64,000 nt of DNA from Callorhinus ursinus (taxonomy: Eukaryota; Chordata; Mammalia; Carnivora; Otariidae): NCBI RefSeq assembly GCF_003265705.1, contig NW_020312827.1:21696413-21760412 (forward strand), written 5' to 3'. The stretch's first letter is position 1, and each line of letters opens with the position of its first letter. Positions 1 through 11,745 of this stretch are shown here, in pieces. Made by a program: the position numbers and the translations under genes. The notes beneath the pieces were generated by a model. The model had not been told where the DNA came from, did no database searches, and was given only the letters and a program-made list of their open reading frames with translations.

Positions 1-2400
1 TGCAAATAAAATCTAGGAACCATTGTCACTTCCCTTTATAGACAAACAATCAGTGTGGTGAATTGTGCCTGAAAACAATCAATCTAAAATGTTCTTCTTT
101 GTTCCTCCAAGCTTCTATAAGCCCTGACAGACTGGACACACATTGATGAGGCTGGGATGGAGTCCTGTGAATAGAGTAGCCAGCTGTGAGTTGAGTGGTG
201 GGGGAAGCGCCAGCTTGCTCTTGGCCTCTTCAGTCTGGAAAGCCAAATCACTCAGGGGCCAAGCAATTGTGCTCCATGCATGGTTTGCTACTAATTGTGT
301 GACAGAAGAGGACTGGAGCACCTGGTGCCTGTTTACAATGCATGCTAGAGAATACAAGATAATAAACATTCCTCATAACATTGGTGATGGCACATTTGGG
401 ATGAGCACAAGTTCTTTAACCTCTGTGGATTTTACCAGCCAGATGTTCTCATTTTAAACTCTCATGATTTCATCAGGACTGATCCTATGTGAAACGTACC
501 TTATCTGCCAGCTTAGACAAGAGCCCTGGGTACTTCATTTCTCCTCCTTAGTTTCCCCTAGATTTTACTCACTTCACAGAGAGAGAGGCAAATATGGAGA
601 AAAAAATACTGTTGAGTTAAAATTAAGTGAAAAGTGTTTGGTGTTTTGGTTTCTGAAGTTCCCTCCAATAACACCACTCTTGTCCCTGAGGTTTTGAATA
701 ATTAGAAATAATTAAACAAAGGAGTGGCAAATGGAGGACAACATATCACCTTATAAAATCAATCCATGTTCATAATGGAGCCAAGTATGAAAGCTCAGAT
801 CCCTAGAATATGGCAGACTTTGTTTCTGAGTCTCTTACAACACTGGACATGGGCAAGATCCTGCCCTGCAAGAACAGCAAAAGGCATATCTGATGGGGAG
901 TGGGGGGTAGCAGCATACTCCTCAGAAAAAGACAAGTATGGGGCTGGGTCATGCTGGCCAGGTTTATTATTCAGAGAAGTCCACACTTCTGTGTCCAGTG
1001 AGCCAAGCAGTAGAGGCCAAGTGTTACACTAACTTGGATCCTTCCACAGAAAGGAATCATCAGGAGTTAGGAAGAAGGATTACTTCCTAACATTTGGTAT
1101 TAGCTGTTTGACTGGTTATAACTTTCAAATAGCTAAACCAATGAATAGGAAGGGCATTGTAGATTAAAAGAGATGAATAACAAAAGGAAAGCAGAAAATA
1201 GAGATGTTTATGAAAAAAACAGTACACAGAATATGGGTGTGAGAGCAGTTAAATGGAAGGATTGGGGAATTATGGAAGTTTCTGTAAAACAGCATCTGAC
1301 AGAAAGTAATCTATTTCTCTTGGGCAATGTATTAAGCATTAGATATAACATCCAGTTATTGCCCTAGTAATTTACTAGAATCTGAATGCATTAAGAGGAA
1401 TAAAATGAAGAAAGCTAGGGATTTTGTTTGTTGCTCTAACTTTGCTTCTGACTTTTGGCATATGTTTATTTGAGGAAGATATTTTTCCTTCTTGGCTAGT
1501 CATAGATGATAGTCACTGAATAGATGGGGAGCCTCATTAGAATTCTAATTCCTAAGTGAATCTTTTGTTATGGAAAGACTGGCAGTGTCCATATTAATCT
1601 TCATGTCTGAATCTGTGGTGACTTTACCATCTCTGTCTTTCATAGTTCTTTTTGGACCTATGGAAAGGATTCTGAATGTTTTCCTCTTACTTTTTCTGCC
1701 ATTTTCAGATTTCTTCTGAATAAACAGAGCTAGAATTATACTAACTTACTGCTTACTTGATGTTGATGAGGTTTTCTGGTGCTCAGCATCCATTCCTTCC
1801 GTTTTCCCATGGAATTCTTTCTCTTAAATGGAAACAATCCAGTAATTCCTGGTACCTGCCACATATGGTCTCTTCCCACTATAGATACTTCTAGCTGTTT
1901 TTGGCACATAACATACGCTTAGTGAAAGAGAATATGGCAGAAGTATTCCCTTGTGTCTAGAAAGGCTGGGCACACATTGACTCTTAGCGATAAAGGAAGA
2001 TGGTAGTATGTAGAGGCCAGATTCATTTTAACATAGGAATGGGGCAGCAGTTACAGTGGAAGGAGAGGCAATAGTGCAGGGGGCAAGAGAAGGGACGTTT
2101 AGACCAACTTTTGTTGCCCATGAGACTGTTGCATTTCCTCTTTTCTAGGTTCAAATATTTAGTTCTTTTACTTTCTACTGTTTCCAAACCTGATCTCCCA
2201 GCACACATCTGCTTGTTGGTGAATGCTTGTTGCCATTTACCCTCAAAGTCTTTCACATAAATCTACCCTTACTTGAAATACCCAGACAGAGGGTCAAGTT
2301 TTGCTTGCAGGTAAGAACTCCCACTGACCCTCCTTGATCACCCTCAGGAGGTGATTCAAAAGTAAAATCTCCCTAATTAAAAAAAAAAGAATTTTTCATA
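1..2400. other. Low-copy sequence, nothing recognised
   Basis: I see no repeat head, tail or target duplication and no credible exon here. Open frames are under 105 codons and have no family resemblance I can name. The stretch may hold eroded repeats that only a profile search would show. Confidence 0.5.
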
Positions 2401-2409
2401 TATGGGTCT

Positions 2410-2800
2410 GTTAATATATTTAATATTTGTTGAGTCCCTGCTATTTTCTAGACCTGGAGCATGAAGATGAAAAGTAAAAGATAGTCTATACTCTCTTGGA
2501 GCTTAGCGTGAAGTTGGGGAGAAAGTTATTAAAAAAATCTGTGAATAAATGTAAAATTACAACTATAATAAATGATATAAAGGAAAAAAAACATGATGCT
2601 ATAACAAATTACATTAGAAGGAATTGATTTAATAAGGGGGATCAGAGAAAACTCCCTTAGTGGAGGTAGGAGGTAGAATAAGTAGAATAAGCATTAACTA
2701 GATATAGTAGAGGAATAGGTGAGGAAGAGGAAGATTCCTCTTAGAGAACAGAATCCTAGAAATACCCTCTGGCCTTTGAGCTAAGGCATGAAAAGCACAT
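2410..2800 (-). repeat. L2-type LINE, 3' end, antisense
   Basis: The stretch opens with the reverse complement of an L2 3' end (a variant of 'TTGAGTGCCTGCTATGTGCCAG'-type sequence). It then runs through 'CTTGGAGCTTA' and 'CCTTTGAGCTAAGGCATGA', which match the antisense L2 3' region in order. It is heavily diverged, so the copy is old. Family assignment is from memory of the consensus. Confidence 0.5.
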
Positions 2801-3375
2801 ATTAAAATGTAAATTTTAAACCTGGGTGCAGGAAACATATTGGACCATTATTTCCATTATTAACTCAGTGCTCATTAGTTAACCAGATTGGCTCTATTTG
2901 CCAAGAATGGAGCTCTAGCCAGATCTATTTGGAAGTGTATTAGAGAATGGGAGACCAATGAGGGTGCTACCTACATAAGCAATCAAGGATGGAGCCCCAC
3001 TGTTAATGGATTAAGGTTTTCTTTTGGCATCAGAGCCAGACGAAGCATTAGACTCCCTGGAAAAAAGAAGGGCATTGAGAAGACTGAGATGGTGTTGCCA
3101 GAACAATAATGAATGGTGCTGAAAATACTGTTGCATAATTTTGCCGAGGATTGATCTAACTGGAAAAAAAAAATCACAAGGAAATCTCAGAGCAAAAAGC
3201 GTTCTCAAAGCTATTTCTTTTCAACAATATCAAACATCCCAAATGTCCAGTGCAGCAAAATAATTTGTGCAACTTCTGGATTGTGTGAGGTAATAGCCAA
3301 AGAATACAGAAGAGAACATAGCCCAGCCAGAAATGAGGCATGGACCAAACTTCAGCTGGCAATAGTTGGAACGAT
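2801..3375. other. Low-copy sequence, nothing recognised
   Basis: Several short overlapping frames on both strands have no recognisable domain. There is no repeat signature apart from a short A run near 3163-3172. Confidence 0.45.
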
Positions 3376-3379
3376 TGTA

Positions 3380-3630
3380 ATAATTTATCGCATTTTTATA
3401 TAATATCATTCAGCTCATAAAGCACTGTGACAACATTGTTTTATTTAATCCCCATATATCTCTCTGATGGTAAAATTAAAAACCACAATATCCCCCTCTA
3501 CTACATAGAAGAGGAAATTGAGGCTCAAGAAGGTTAAATGACTTGTCCATACTCCTAGAATTAGTAACTGGCAGTGTAAGACAAGAACTCAGGTCATCTT
3601 ACTCACAGTCCAGGGCTTATTCCAAAACTC
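3380..3630 (-). repeat. MIR SINE, antisense
   Basis: The central block 'GAGGAAATTGAGGCTCAAGA' followed by 'GGTTAAATGACTTGTCCA' is the antisense MIR core, and it ends in the antisense tRNA-like part ('CAAGAACTCAGGTC'). Diverged, ancient copy. The 60-codon frame over it is not a gene. Confidence 0.75.
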
Positions 3631-4189
3631 ATTCCACGGGTCCAATCCAACTTACCTTTCCCCAGGGTGCTTCATGCTTGAGAATTCAGCAAAAGAGATT
3701 TTATCAGACTAGCTGGTATATATGAACCAGTGTCGTCTAACCCCTACTAATAAGGAATTTGAGATGTTCAGCCCAAGCATGGAAAAACTGATTCTGCTTA
3801 CCAATGAAAGAGGAAAAAAGAAAGTTACAAGTGTTTAAGTTAAAAAGAAAGTTAGTTTACTAATTCTCTATCACTCTATAGAAGGGTGTGCCAAATATTG
3901 CAAATTAGTTTAATTAAAAAAAGTGATGAAAGGAGACATCAAAATGGTGAGCTTCCTTGATATCCACAACATTAACAATCACCAAGTTGTGGAACAGTTG
4001 GAAGATGCCAAAATAAAATAAAAACTTGTACTTTATATGAAGAAACACCTTAACAAATACCTTCTTTCTATAACCAACAATGTACATTAAAATAAAGAAG
4101 TCTTTAGAATTGTTGTTCTCCGGTGGACACATTGTGATTGACATTGAAGGCAACTGAACACACACAAAAAACTTAAAACAGTGAGGAAA

Positions 4190-4456
4190 GAGAGATCAGA
4201 GCATTATGGATTTATTCAAAGAAGTACTTGCATCTATTTTCAAACTGGGTCAAGGAAATTGATGTCTTTCTACTGCCCTTGTTTTCCATTGTTAAAGTAT
4301 GATGAGTTCAATAGTCACTTCTATGTAGTGGAAATGAAGCCACACTTTCAGAAGAGATTCACAAATTTTGATGAGCTTGAATTGAACATTAAGTTTTTGC
4401 AGCTGTCATTGATGGGCAAACCTCTAGATGTACATCAATCATTTAGTATGATGTAG
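4190..4456 (+). pseudogene. Possible hAT-type transposase relic
   Basis: A frame from 4181 to 4456 reads MKPHFQKRFTNFDELELN followed by IKFLQLSL. This resembles the block 'F..RF.DF..LE.EL.LF..PFS' near the C-terminal half of hAT transposases and of host genes derived from them (the ZBED5/FAM200/EPM2AIP1 class). No upstream or downstream continuation is open: stops follow at 4456 and the frame 5' of 4181 is broken. If the match is real, this is a decayed fragment of a DNA transposon or a processed copy of a domesticated gene. It could equally be a chance frame, as the similarity covers only about 30 residues. Confidence 0.3.
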
Positions 4457-4938
4457 TATCTGTGTAGATAAGTTTTAAACAGAGGAAATGGTTGAAGAGA
4501 AAGCAAACCACACCTTAATAAGCCACAATGTTCTGGAATTTTATGGGACCAAATATGAAGCCCAAGACTCTTGAAATTTCTGGTTCAAATAGAAATGTTT
4601 CTCCATTTGAAACAACCCCCAGAATTCTTGAGAACAATTCAACTTATTAAATACTAATATTGATACTAATAAAAGTTTATCGATAGTTACAACTAGGCTA
4701 TAAATATATCATTCATCTGGATAAAACTGATAAAATCTGTTTTGAACTCTTTTGAATTAAGACTGAAGATATGTAATTCATAAAAAAGAACTATGGGACT
4801 CCACAAATATGCATTTCTAATCATGTAATTCACAACAGTCCCCTCAAATAAGGATACCCTCAAGCTATCTCTCGTTGTTGGCAGTTTGTAAAATGAATGG
4901 GGAGATGTCATTTTAGCCATCTTTTTTTCTTTTTTAAG

Positions 4939-5147
4939 AATTAGAAATGGGCTGCCTGGGTGGCTCAGTCATTAAGCATCTGCCTTCGGCTCTGATCATG
5001 ATCCCAGGGTCCTGGGATCGAGCCCCGCATCAGGTTCCCTGCTCCGTGGGAAGGCTGCTTCTCCCTCTCCCACTTCCCCTGCTTGTGTTCCTTCTCTTTC
5101 TGTTTCTCTCTGGCAAATAAATAAAATCTTAAAAAAAATTAGAAATG
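4939..5147 (+). mobile_element. Can-SINE with 11-bp target duplication
   Basis: The body runs from about 4950 to 5136: head 'GGCTGCCTGGGTGGCTCAGT', tRNA-derived part with 'GGGATCGAGCCC', CT-rich middle, then 'AAATAAATAAAATCTT' and an A tail. AATTAGAAATG at 4939-4949 is repeated exactly at 5137-5147. This is full length, of the caniform type, and moderately diverged. Confidence 0.95.
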
Positions 5148-5184
5148 AAGAAGAGCCATGATCCATATGCCATCATTTTTGACT

Positions 5185-5535
5185 ATTAATTAGCTCAGCA
5201 AATACTTATTGGGCACCTACCTTCTCTATGCCAACTACTGCTAAAGGCACCAAGGATAGATTCCACTAAGAGGGAAAGAACAATTCATTTGGATATCTAG
5301 GGGGAAGAGCATGCTAATCAAAGGGAATAGCAAGTACAAAGGCTCTGCAGTGGGAGCATGCCAGCACATTACAAGAACTGTGAAAATATCAGCATGGTTG
5401 GAGGGAAATATATGGGATGGCGGGTGATGGAAGAAGCCAGTAGGAGATGAAGATGCATGGTACCCAATAGGGTAAGAGAAGGAGAGGTCTTGTAGGGCTT
5501 TAGGTCACTTTATGGAATTTGACTTTTACTCTCAG
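5185..5535 (-). repeat. L2-type LINE, 3' region, antisense
   Basis: It begins 'AATACTTATTGGGCACCTAC' and continues with 'GGGGGAAGAGCATGCT', 'AGCAAGTACAAAGGCTCTG' and 'GGTCTTGTAGGGCTTTAGG', the usual order of an antisense L2 3' region. A middle part of the element is missing. The adjoining Can-SINE ends about 40 bp upstream. Confidence 0.65.
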
Positions 5536-7170
5536 TGAGATTAGATCTTTAGTAAAATATTTATAACAAAATGCAGATATGTTTTTGTAACTTCAGAACT
5601 TGGACCCTGATACAAAACATTCTAAACTCTAAGACATTTTTCTGAATATATTTTACTGGGGACATTTAGCTTTATACAAAAATGTCCTATTGGAATTTGT
5701 TTTTGCTTTACAAAATTCAGTTTTTAAATGTTTTAAATCCTCCAGGAAGAGAAAATTTCCACACAAAAGTTTGCTAAGGTAAATTGCTCTGTGAAGGAGT
5801 TGCCCTTTAACTCATTGGTTTTATAAGTTTGGATTTTCCACATCAAGTTTTCCTAAAGTTAGTTGCATGGATAACTCTTATTCAGGTCTTAAGATGTGTT
5901 CAAAGAAAGTTCAAAGGTAATTTACACATATATGTTGATAAATTTTCTTGTTAATTTACACTTATCAAAATGTTCTAAGCATAAGATTAAGTATTGAAAA
6001 TCATAGTATCTCCAAATTCCATGCCCCCATTTTTTTGTCCTTTTTAGGTCCTGGAAAGAGGAGTTAGACTCAATGATTTCAAAGACTCTTCCAATTTTCC
6101 AACTTCTGGAGGTTATATTAGAAAATCATAGGCATTAAATCGTAAGCATATAGAGCCATAGAGTAGAAAGGGAACATCTTTATAGCTGAGGAACTAAGGA
6201 CTAGAAAGTTTTAGTAACTTGCTCAAATTAATTACTAGCTTGATCAGGATGAGTACCCACATGCCTCATCATGCAGTTCCCTATATTTCCAATGAAATCT
6301 CTGCTTTTCCTTGATTTTCCCAGTGCATATTTCACGTGGATATGTAACTAAATAGCCTGCTCTGACGTGACCAGACTCTTCCTTAGAAATGGTTCTCTCT
6401 TCTTGGCCCATTCCCCCTGTTCTTACTTCAGTGCCACTTTCATTCTAGTCCTTTCTCTTCAGTGTCCACCACAATTCTGATCCATTCTAGATAACTTTGG
6501 CTTCCATCCCAGCACCCTAGAAGGCCTTTCCTACATTCTTCTCAGTTCTATACATATTGCTTTTGATAAAGTCTGATCTCTTTTCCATGTACATAAGAAA
6601 GGGGGCATCTCCCTCAATTAGACTTCCCTGCAATTTCATCTCAGTGATTTTACAAGGCCCTAGGTATCCTTGTGTTCTGCCCTCCAGCTGTCTCTTCTTA
6701 GAAGGTGGGAAAGGTGGACTTCATGAGTGGAGTCTAATGGGGGTAATAGAAGACCAAAAGCTCAGAGTTAATACTAGCACTAATTTTTTTTTTTCCTGCC
6801 TTCAAGTTCTGGCTTCATACAGCAGACAGAAGGTGAATCTGGTCTGATTCCAGCCATTGGAAGCCAGCAGATTTGCTAGACGTGTGTAGTCATTTTAATG
6901 CTATTACAATTGGCAGGAAGGACTTTGCTATTACAAGCATTTTGAATATTACATCTAATGTTTTATATATTGCCACTTGCTAACATGTGGAATAAATCCT
7001 AGGTGACCAGAGAGATTCTTGGAACTAGCAAGTTCCATTAATTTAAGATAAGTATCACCTAAAATGACTGTCTATAAAGCTTTCCAATTGCACAGTATCT
7101 TGGAAAATGTCTTTTGAAACTCAGCTCCTTTTCTTGCCTCTCCTCCCCCTTCATTCTGTTTTTTTCTTTG
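5536..7170. other. Mostly unassigned; possible CR1/L3 tail at 6045-6130
   Basis: Around 6065-6130 'AGACTCAATGATTTCAAAGA' followed by 'TAGAAAATCATAG' recalls the 3' end of mammalian CR1/L3 elements. 6135-6290 has a weak antisense MIR look ('CTGAGGAACTAAGGACTAGA'). The rest shows nothing I can name. The 96-codon frame at 6557-6847 has no recognisable domain. Confidence 0.35.
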
Positions 7171-7173
7171 CTT

Positions 7174-7202
7174 TTTGTTTGTTTGTTTGTTTGTTTGTTT
7201 TG
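7174..7202. repeat. (TTTG)n microsatellite
   Basis: About seven tandem TTTG units follow a T-rich stretch. The flanks show no SINE or L1 body, so I treat it as a free-standing simple repeat. Confidence 0.9.
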
Positions 7203-7690
7203 AAAATGAAAGTTAAGTATTTTAAAATGCTTGAGAGTTTTCTTACAAGTTTAGGGACTGAACTTCAATGGATAATAGACCAGAATGCCTGTCACCCAAC
7301 CAGGTAGACCTTTTTGTGACAAGACAATCATTTACTACATATTTTAAGTTGGGGTCAATGGACATTTGGGACTAAGTGTTATTCTTTGAATAACTTTTTG
7401 AAGAGCTGGACCATGAATTCAGGTCAAAGGTGAAATGACCCTGGTACACATCTCTATAGTTTTGTAAGAAATAAACCCTGTTTAGGCCCTCCTTAAAACC
7501 ATGGAACTTTGCAGTAAAAAAGGAGCTTATCTCATTGACAGGTCAAGTACAAGGTCAGTGTATCCTTCAGAGACATCTGTCATAAAGGTATTCACTTCAT
7601 CTAGCTGTGACTCCTCTCATTTCAGTTTAGTTTCCTCCACAGCTAGACGTTTACCACATCTAACAAGTTAAACTTTGCAGTGTCTCTTTT
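7203..7690. other. Low-copy sequence, nothing recognised
   Basis: There is no repeat signature and no frame of note. Confidence 0.4.
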
Positions 7691-7935
7691 CTCTGCCCCT
7701 TTTTTTCCATCTTGTTGCCACTGATCTAGGTCAGACTTTCATTTCCTTTAGCCAGACAATTAAAATAGATTTTTTAAATGTCTCCCTTTTTATCTCTCCC
7801 CTGTTTCTAATCCATTTTACTAATTAATGACAAATTGATCTTTCAAAACCCAAATCTATTCTTTTACTCTCCTGCTCAATAATTTTCAATGGCTCCTAAC
7901 TGCCTAGGCTTTTATAAAAATTTCTTATGCAGACA
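7690..7935 (+). repeat. L2 LINE, end of ORF2, sense
   Basis: 'AATTGATCTTTCAAAACCCA', then 'CTCTCCTGCTCAATAATTTT' and 'CAATGGCTCCTAACTGCC', correspond in order to the L2 sequence just downstream of the reverse-transcriptase DYCNSLL block. No frame is intact. Confidence 0.65.
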
Positions 7936-7954
7936 TTTGGGGAGGAAGTGAAGC

Positions 7955-8165
7955 ATCATGGGAATTCCATGAGCACTGACATCAGAGGGACTTGGGTTCA
8001 AATCCCAGCTCCGCTTATTTCTAGTTGGATGATTTGGGGAAAGTTATTTCATATCTCTAAAACCCAGCTTATCTATGACACAAAGGTGATAACAATTACT
8101 TCTTAGGACTCTTGGGAAGATTGAATGAGGTACTGGACACTAGGTAATGAGTATGCAAAAAAACA
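7955..8165 (+). repeat. MIR SINE, sense
   Basis: 'GACTTGGGTTCAAATCCCAG' is the B-box part of the MIR head. It is followed by a decayed MIR core ('GATGATTTGGGGAAAGTTAT') and the 'GATAACAATTACTTCTTAGG' block. It sits between two L2 pieces of the same orientation and may have inserted into that L2. Confidence 0.75.
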
Positions 8166-8212
8166 GTAGCTCTCTGTATGCTGAGCTTCCTACAGTAAGC
8201 CTCTGAACTTAT

Positions 8213-8466
8213 TCCCCATTACTTTTCTTTTTTTTATTTTTATTTATTTATTCATTTAAATATTTATTTATTTGAAAGGGAGAGAGAGTGCAAGCATGTG
8301 TGTGGGGAGGGGCAGAGGGAGAGAATCTTCAAGCAGACTGCCTGCTGAGCACAGAGCCTGACTTGGTGTGTGATCCCACAATGCATAAGATCATGACCTA
8401 AGCCAAAACCGAGAGTTGGATGCTTAACTGACTGAGCCACCTAGGTGCCCCTCCCCATTACTTTTC
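8213..8466 (-). mobile_element. Can-SINE, older type, 14-bp target duplication
   Basis: The element lies at 8228-8452 on the minus strand: T-rich tail, then GAGAGAGAGTGCAAGCATGT, and the head 'GACTGAGCCACCTAGGTGCC'. CCCCATTACTTTTC occurs at 8214-8227 and again at 8453-8466. The A/T-rich tail (TTTATTTATTCATTTAAATA) and body substitutions mark an old copy. Confidence 0.93.
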
Positions 8467-8625
8467 CATCAGGGTCCTACGTTCCAGCAAAACCTAGTCT
8501 ATGATATATGTGTCTTTAATTATTATATGTGGTGGCAGCTTTCTTAAAAGTAGGGATGATGTCTTTGTAGTGTTCACCGTGCTTTGTACATATTAGGTAC
8601 TCAATAAGTATCTATTGAATTTGGG
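8467..8625 (+). repeat. L2 LINE 3' end, sense
   Basis: 'GTAGGGATGATGTCTTTGTA' then 'TTAGGTACTCAATAAGTATC' matches the L2 3' terminus. It is probably the end of the L2 that starts near 7690, interrupted by the MIR and the Can-SINE (inference from order and orientation). Confidence 0.65.
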
Positions 8626-9190
8626 ATTCTCAAGTTGATTTCACCATCAGAAAGAGCCATTTCTGGTAAAATTTTAAATTGCCTTTCTGAGTCTAATTGA
8701 TCTCACCAAGTCTGGACAGAATAAGCCTATTTTCTCTGCGTGAGATCTTCCATGATTAAGCAAGTTGTCAAAGTTCTAGATGGATATGGAGTTCTTCATC
8801 CACTTCTGGGTACTTTGCCCCAGACTTTTACAGCTTAAAGTGAACATGGAGATGAGATCACTTTGATGTCATTTGCAGTGTTGCTTTAATGGTCAGCAAA
8901 ATATTAAGTAGTGGAAGAGTTTCCTTTACGTCAGTTTGAGAGTTGAGCAAAGGAAACAGTTTCTTAAGCAAGTCAGTTGGCCTCTTCCACAAATGGCAGG
9001 TGAGCACTGATGGGGAGGAAAATGAGCATGTGCAAGGAGTGAAGTCACTGGCAGAGGTGTTTGTAAAATTTTCTTTGATCAAATGTTTGCTACACATTTT
9101 AAAGAGAAACACAACCTGCATGCAACAAGGAGCCAGTAGAAGACATATTCGGAACTCCCTGTAATAGTCCCTGGCATTCACATGGCCCCT
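8626..9190. other. Low-copy sequence, nothing recognised
   Basis: Both strands carry a frame over 8858-9181 (up to 107 codons) but neither has a recognisable domain, splice context or family look. The stretch is free of repeats I can name. Confidence 0.4.
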
Positions 9191-9194
9191 TGAG

Positions 9195-9430
9195 GTTAGT
9201 ATGACAGTTTCACATACATTAGCACATTTTATCCTTCATAGAACCCTGGAAGTTCTATGGGCAGGCACTATATACCCTGTCTGCCACCCCTATCCTCTCC
9301 TCCACTCCCCACTCACTGCCTTATTTGCTTGATTTTTAAACTTTGGAGGAATTTAAGGATTCCCTCAAGATCTCACAGCAAGTGTCAGAGAAGCCTCAGA
9401 CTCTGCATTTCTGGTCACATATATATTATG
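9195..9430 (-). repeat. Probable MIR SINE, antisense
   Basis: 'CATTAGCACATTTTATCCTT' and, further on, 'CCCTCAAGATCTCACAGCAA' follow the order of an antisense MIR. The centre is replaced by a C/T-rich stretch, so only the two ends support the call. Confidence 0.45.
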
Positions 9431-9599
9431 TGTGGTGGAAGTTAAAGGGAACTTGAATTTTGACCACAGTGTCACTCTGGTTCCAGATAGCCAGTGACTG
9501 AGCCATAGAGAAGAGGTTGGAATAGACTCTAGGGGCTTTCTGCAGATGGCAATCTAATATCTTTTATTTTGTTTGTTTAAACAATGAGGTTTAGGGTAA

Positions 9600-9815
9600 T
9601 AAAAATAGCTATAGCCATTTATTGAGTACACACCATATATCTGTTAATATATATATGTATATATATATATTTAAATAATACACACACACATACACTATTC
9701 TCTTACTCTAAGAATTAGTGAAGAGCTAAATGGTACGGTTGTAGACTGAATTCAAACTCACATCAATCTGAAGCCAAAGCCCATGCTTTTGCCACTATAT
9801 TCCCGTCTTCAGCTT
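9600..9815 (-). repeat. MIR SINE, antisense, with TA/CA microsatellite inside
   Basis: 'CCATTTATTGAGTACACACC' opens an antisense MIR, and 'GAATTCAAACTCACATCAAT' with 'GCCAAAGCCCATGC' closes it. Between them (about 9645-9700) a (TA)n then (CA)n tract has expanded inside the element. Confidence 0.6.
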
Positions 9816-10084
9816 CCCAAGTTCAGCCCACACTGGCCCAGACTAGTTTTATGAAAGCAAGTCACAAAGCTCACCCACCCTAATGACTAGGCATATCCGT
9901 TTGATTCAGATGTTTGGTGAAGGGTTCTAAAGCAGTTTCCAACTGGAGGTCGCCAAAATGAAAATCTTTATTGCAAGGTTAGGCTGCTTCTTTCAGGTCG
10001 ATGACAAAATCGGAGGACATCAGTGATATTCTCAACACAGTTTCTTTGGAAGTGCAGAGAATAGAACACATATTGAAGACACTG

Positions 10085-10515
10085 GGAAGGACAAGGTCTA
10101 AGAGATAGAATGGCTAAGAATAAGAACTTTAGGGGCGCCTGGGTGGTTCAATTGGTTTAGTGTCTGCCTTTGGCTCAGGTCATGATCCTGGGGTCCTGGG
10201 ATCAAGCCCCATGTCAGGCTTCCTGCTCAGCAGAGAGTCTGCTTCTCCCTCTCCCCCTCCCTTTCTGCTCATGCTCTCTCTCTTTCACTTGCTTGTGCTC
10301 GCGCTCTCTCTCTCTCAAATAAATAAATAAAATTTAAAAAAAAAGAACTTTGAAGTAGGAAATGGCAGGTTTGACTCTTTACCTATGACTAGAATTTCAG
10401 TATTTTATCTGAAAATGGGACAAGAGAGTCGCTCCCACTTACCTCCCAGGGATACAGGGATTATCCTGAAAGCCAATTTATGCAAACATGCTTTCTAAAC
10501 TGTAAGATTCCATAT
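10085..10515 (+). repeat. Probable MIR SINE split by a Can-SINE
   Basis: Sequence either side of the Can-SINE reads as one decayed MIR: 'AGAATGGCTAAGAATAAGAA' before, and after it 'TATCTGAAAATGGGACAAGA' and 'TACCTCCCAGGGATACAGGG'. The match is weak at the head. Confidence 0.4.
10122..10351 (+). mobile_element. Can-SINE with 9-bp target duplication
   Basis: The body is at about 10131-10342, with head 'GGGGCGCCTGGGTGGTTCAA'. AAGAACTTT flanks both ends (10122-10130 and 10343-10351). The CT-rich region is longer than in the other copies and includes a CTCGCGCTCTCTCTCTCTC run. Full length. Confidence 0.95.
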
Positions 10516-10934
10516 TAAAATATGGAGTTTTTGACCTTGTCAGCCTCTGTTGTTGATGTGGTGGTATATCTCATAGTGTGAAATTGAGAAAATGTGTGAG
10601 AATTCATTTCTACATTCAGTGAAACCTAATGTTATTTTGGTTGTTTGCTTAAGCTTCCTCTTCATCTCTAGGAACATAAAATAAAATGTCCTCTGAAAAC
10701 ATTGTAAGGTTATGTTCTGTTCCTCAGCCCTCACAATTGCCTATGAGAGCCTGATTTATGCCCTCAACACCCAGAAGTCACTCATTCTCAACCAGATGAC
10801 ACTCCCTGACACTACTTTTAAGTGGAGTAAAAAAAAAAAAATCAAAGAAAAGATGATGGGTCATAGGTAAAGTTCTGCCATGTACATCTCAGGTCTATTA
10901 TTTCTGTAAACCATGCTGTGCTTCCCACTTGTTT

Positions 10935-11175
10935 AACACCTTCATAGCGTGCCTACAATGTGTCTGGCACTGTTCTAAGAAGTTTATCAATATTAAATCA
11001 TTTATCTCTCATCTCCACCTTGTGGTAGTAATATGATCCTTGTTTTAACAAATAAAGAAATTAATGATCCCTGTTTTGCAAATAAAAAAATCGAGGCACA
11101 GAGGTTAATATTTGAGCTAATGAGTGGGCTGTGGGGGGAGGGCAGATTCCAATTCATATACCAGGGCTTACCGAT
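10935..11175 (-). repeat. MIR SINE, antisense, with internal duplication
   Basis: 'TGTCTGGCACTGTTCTAAGA' is the antisense MIR 3' part. 'AATCGAGGCACAGAGGTTAA' is the core. Between them a 31-bp unit is present twice (11033-11063 and 11064-11095), which is not part of the MIR consensus. Confidence 0.8.
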
Positions 11176-11289
11176 AAACTTTTATTGAATTGATTTGAAA
11201 TGGATAACACTATCAGGAGCTCCTTACTTCCTGTATCGACTTGAGATATGCCTGTCTGGGGGTCTGGTCCTGCATTATAAAACCCATTT

Positions 11290-11745
11290 TATCTCATTGC
11301 CCACTTACTCTTTGGTTTCCTGACATGTTCCTTCCTTCCTGATGATTCTAGTCTTTTTGTTTTCTGATGACTACTCCATACCTAGTCCCACATCCTTGCT
11401 TCTTAATAGATTTTTTTCCCTCTAGCTTGGAATGCTCTTTCTAACTCCCCTTTTTCTAGTTAAAAATTTTTCAGCTTAAATTCCATTTCAAGTTTCATCC
11501 ATGAAAATTTTACTCATAACTCCAGACCTTGCTGATTTCAGTCTGTTTTAAATTTTGTTAGCCCTTCTCTGTACCTATGCGATGGGATAACACATTTTTC
11601 ATTCTTATATGTTGATGCTGCCTCCTGACCTAGGTTGCAATACTCTTGACTTAGACTATGACATGCACTGCACTCTTTTTTTAACTTCTTGCCTTTCCTA
11701 GTAAAGTGCTAAGGATATTCTGAATGTTCAACAAGTAACTAACTG
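11290..11745 (+). repeat. L2-type LINE 3' region, sense
   Basis: 'AGCTTGGAATGCTCTTTCTA', 'CAGCTTAAATTCCATTTCAA' and, at the end, 'GTAAAGTGCTAAGGATATTC' with 'GAATGTTCAACAAGTAACTA' are in L2 order. Heavily diverged. Confidence 0.6.
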
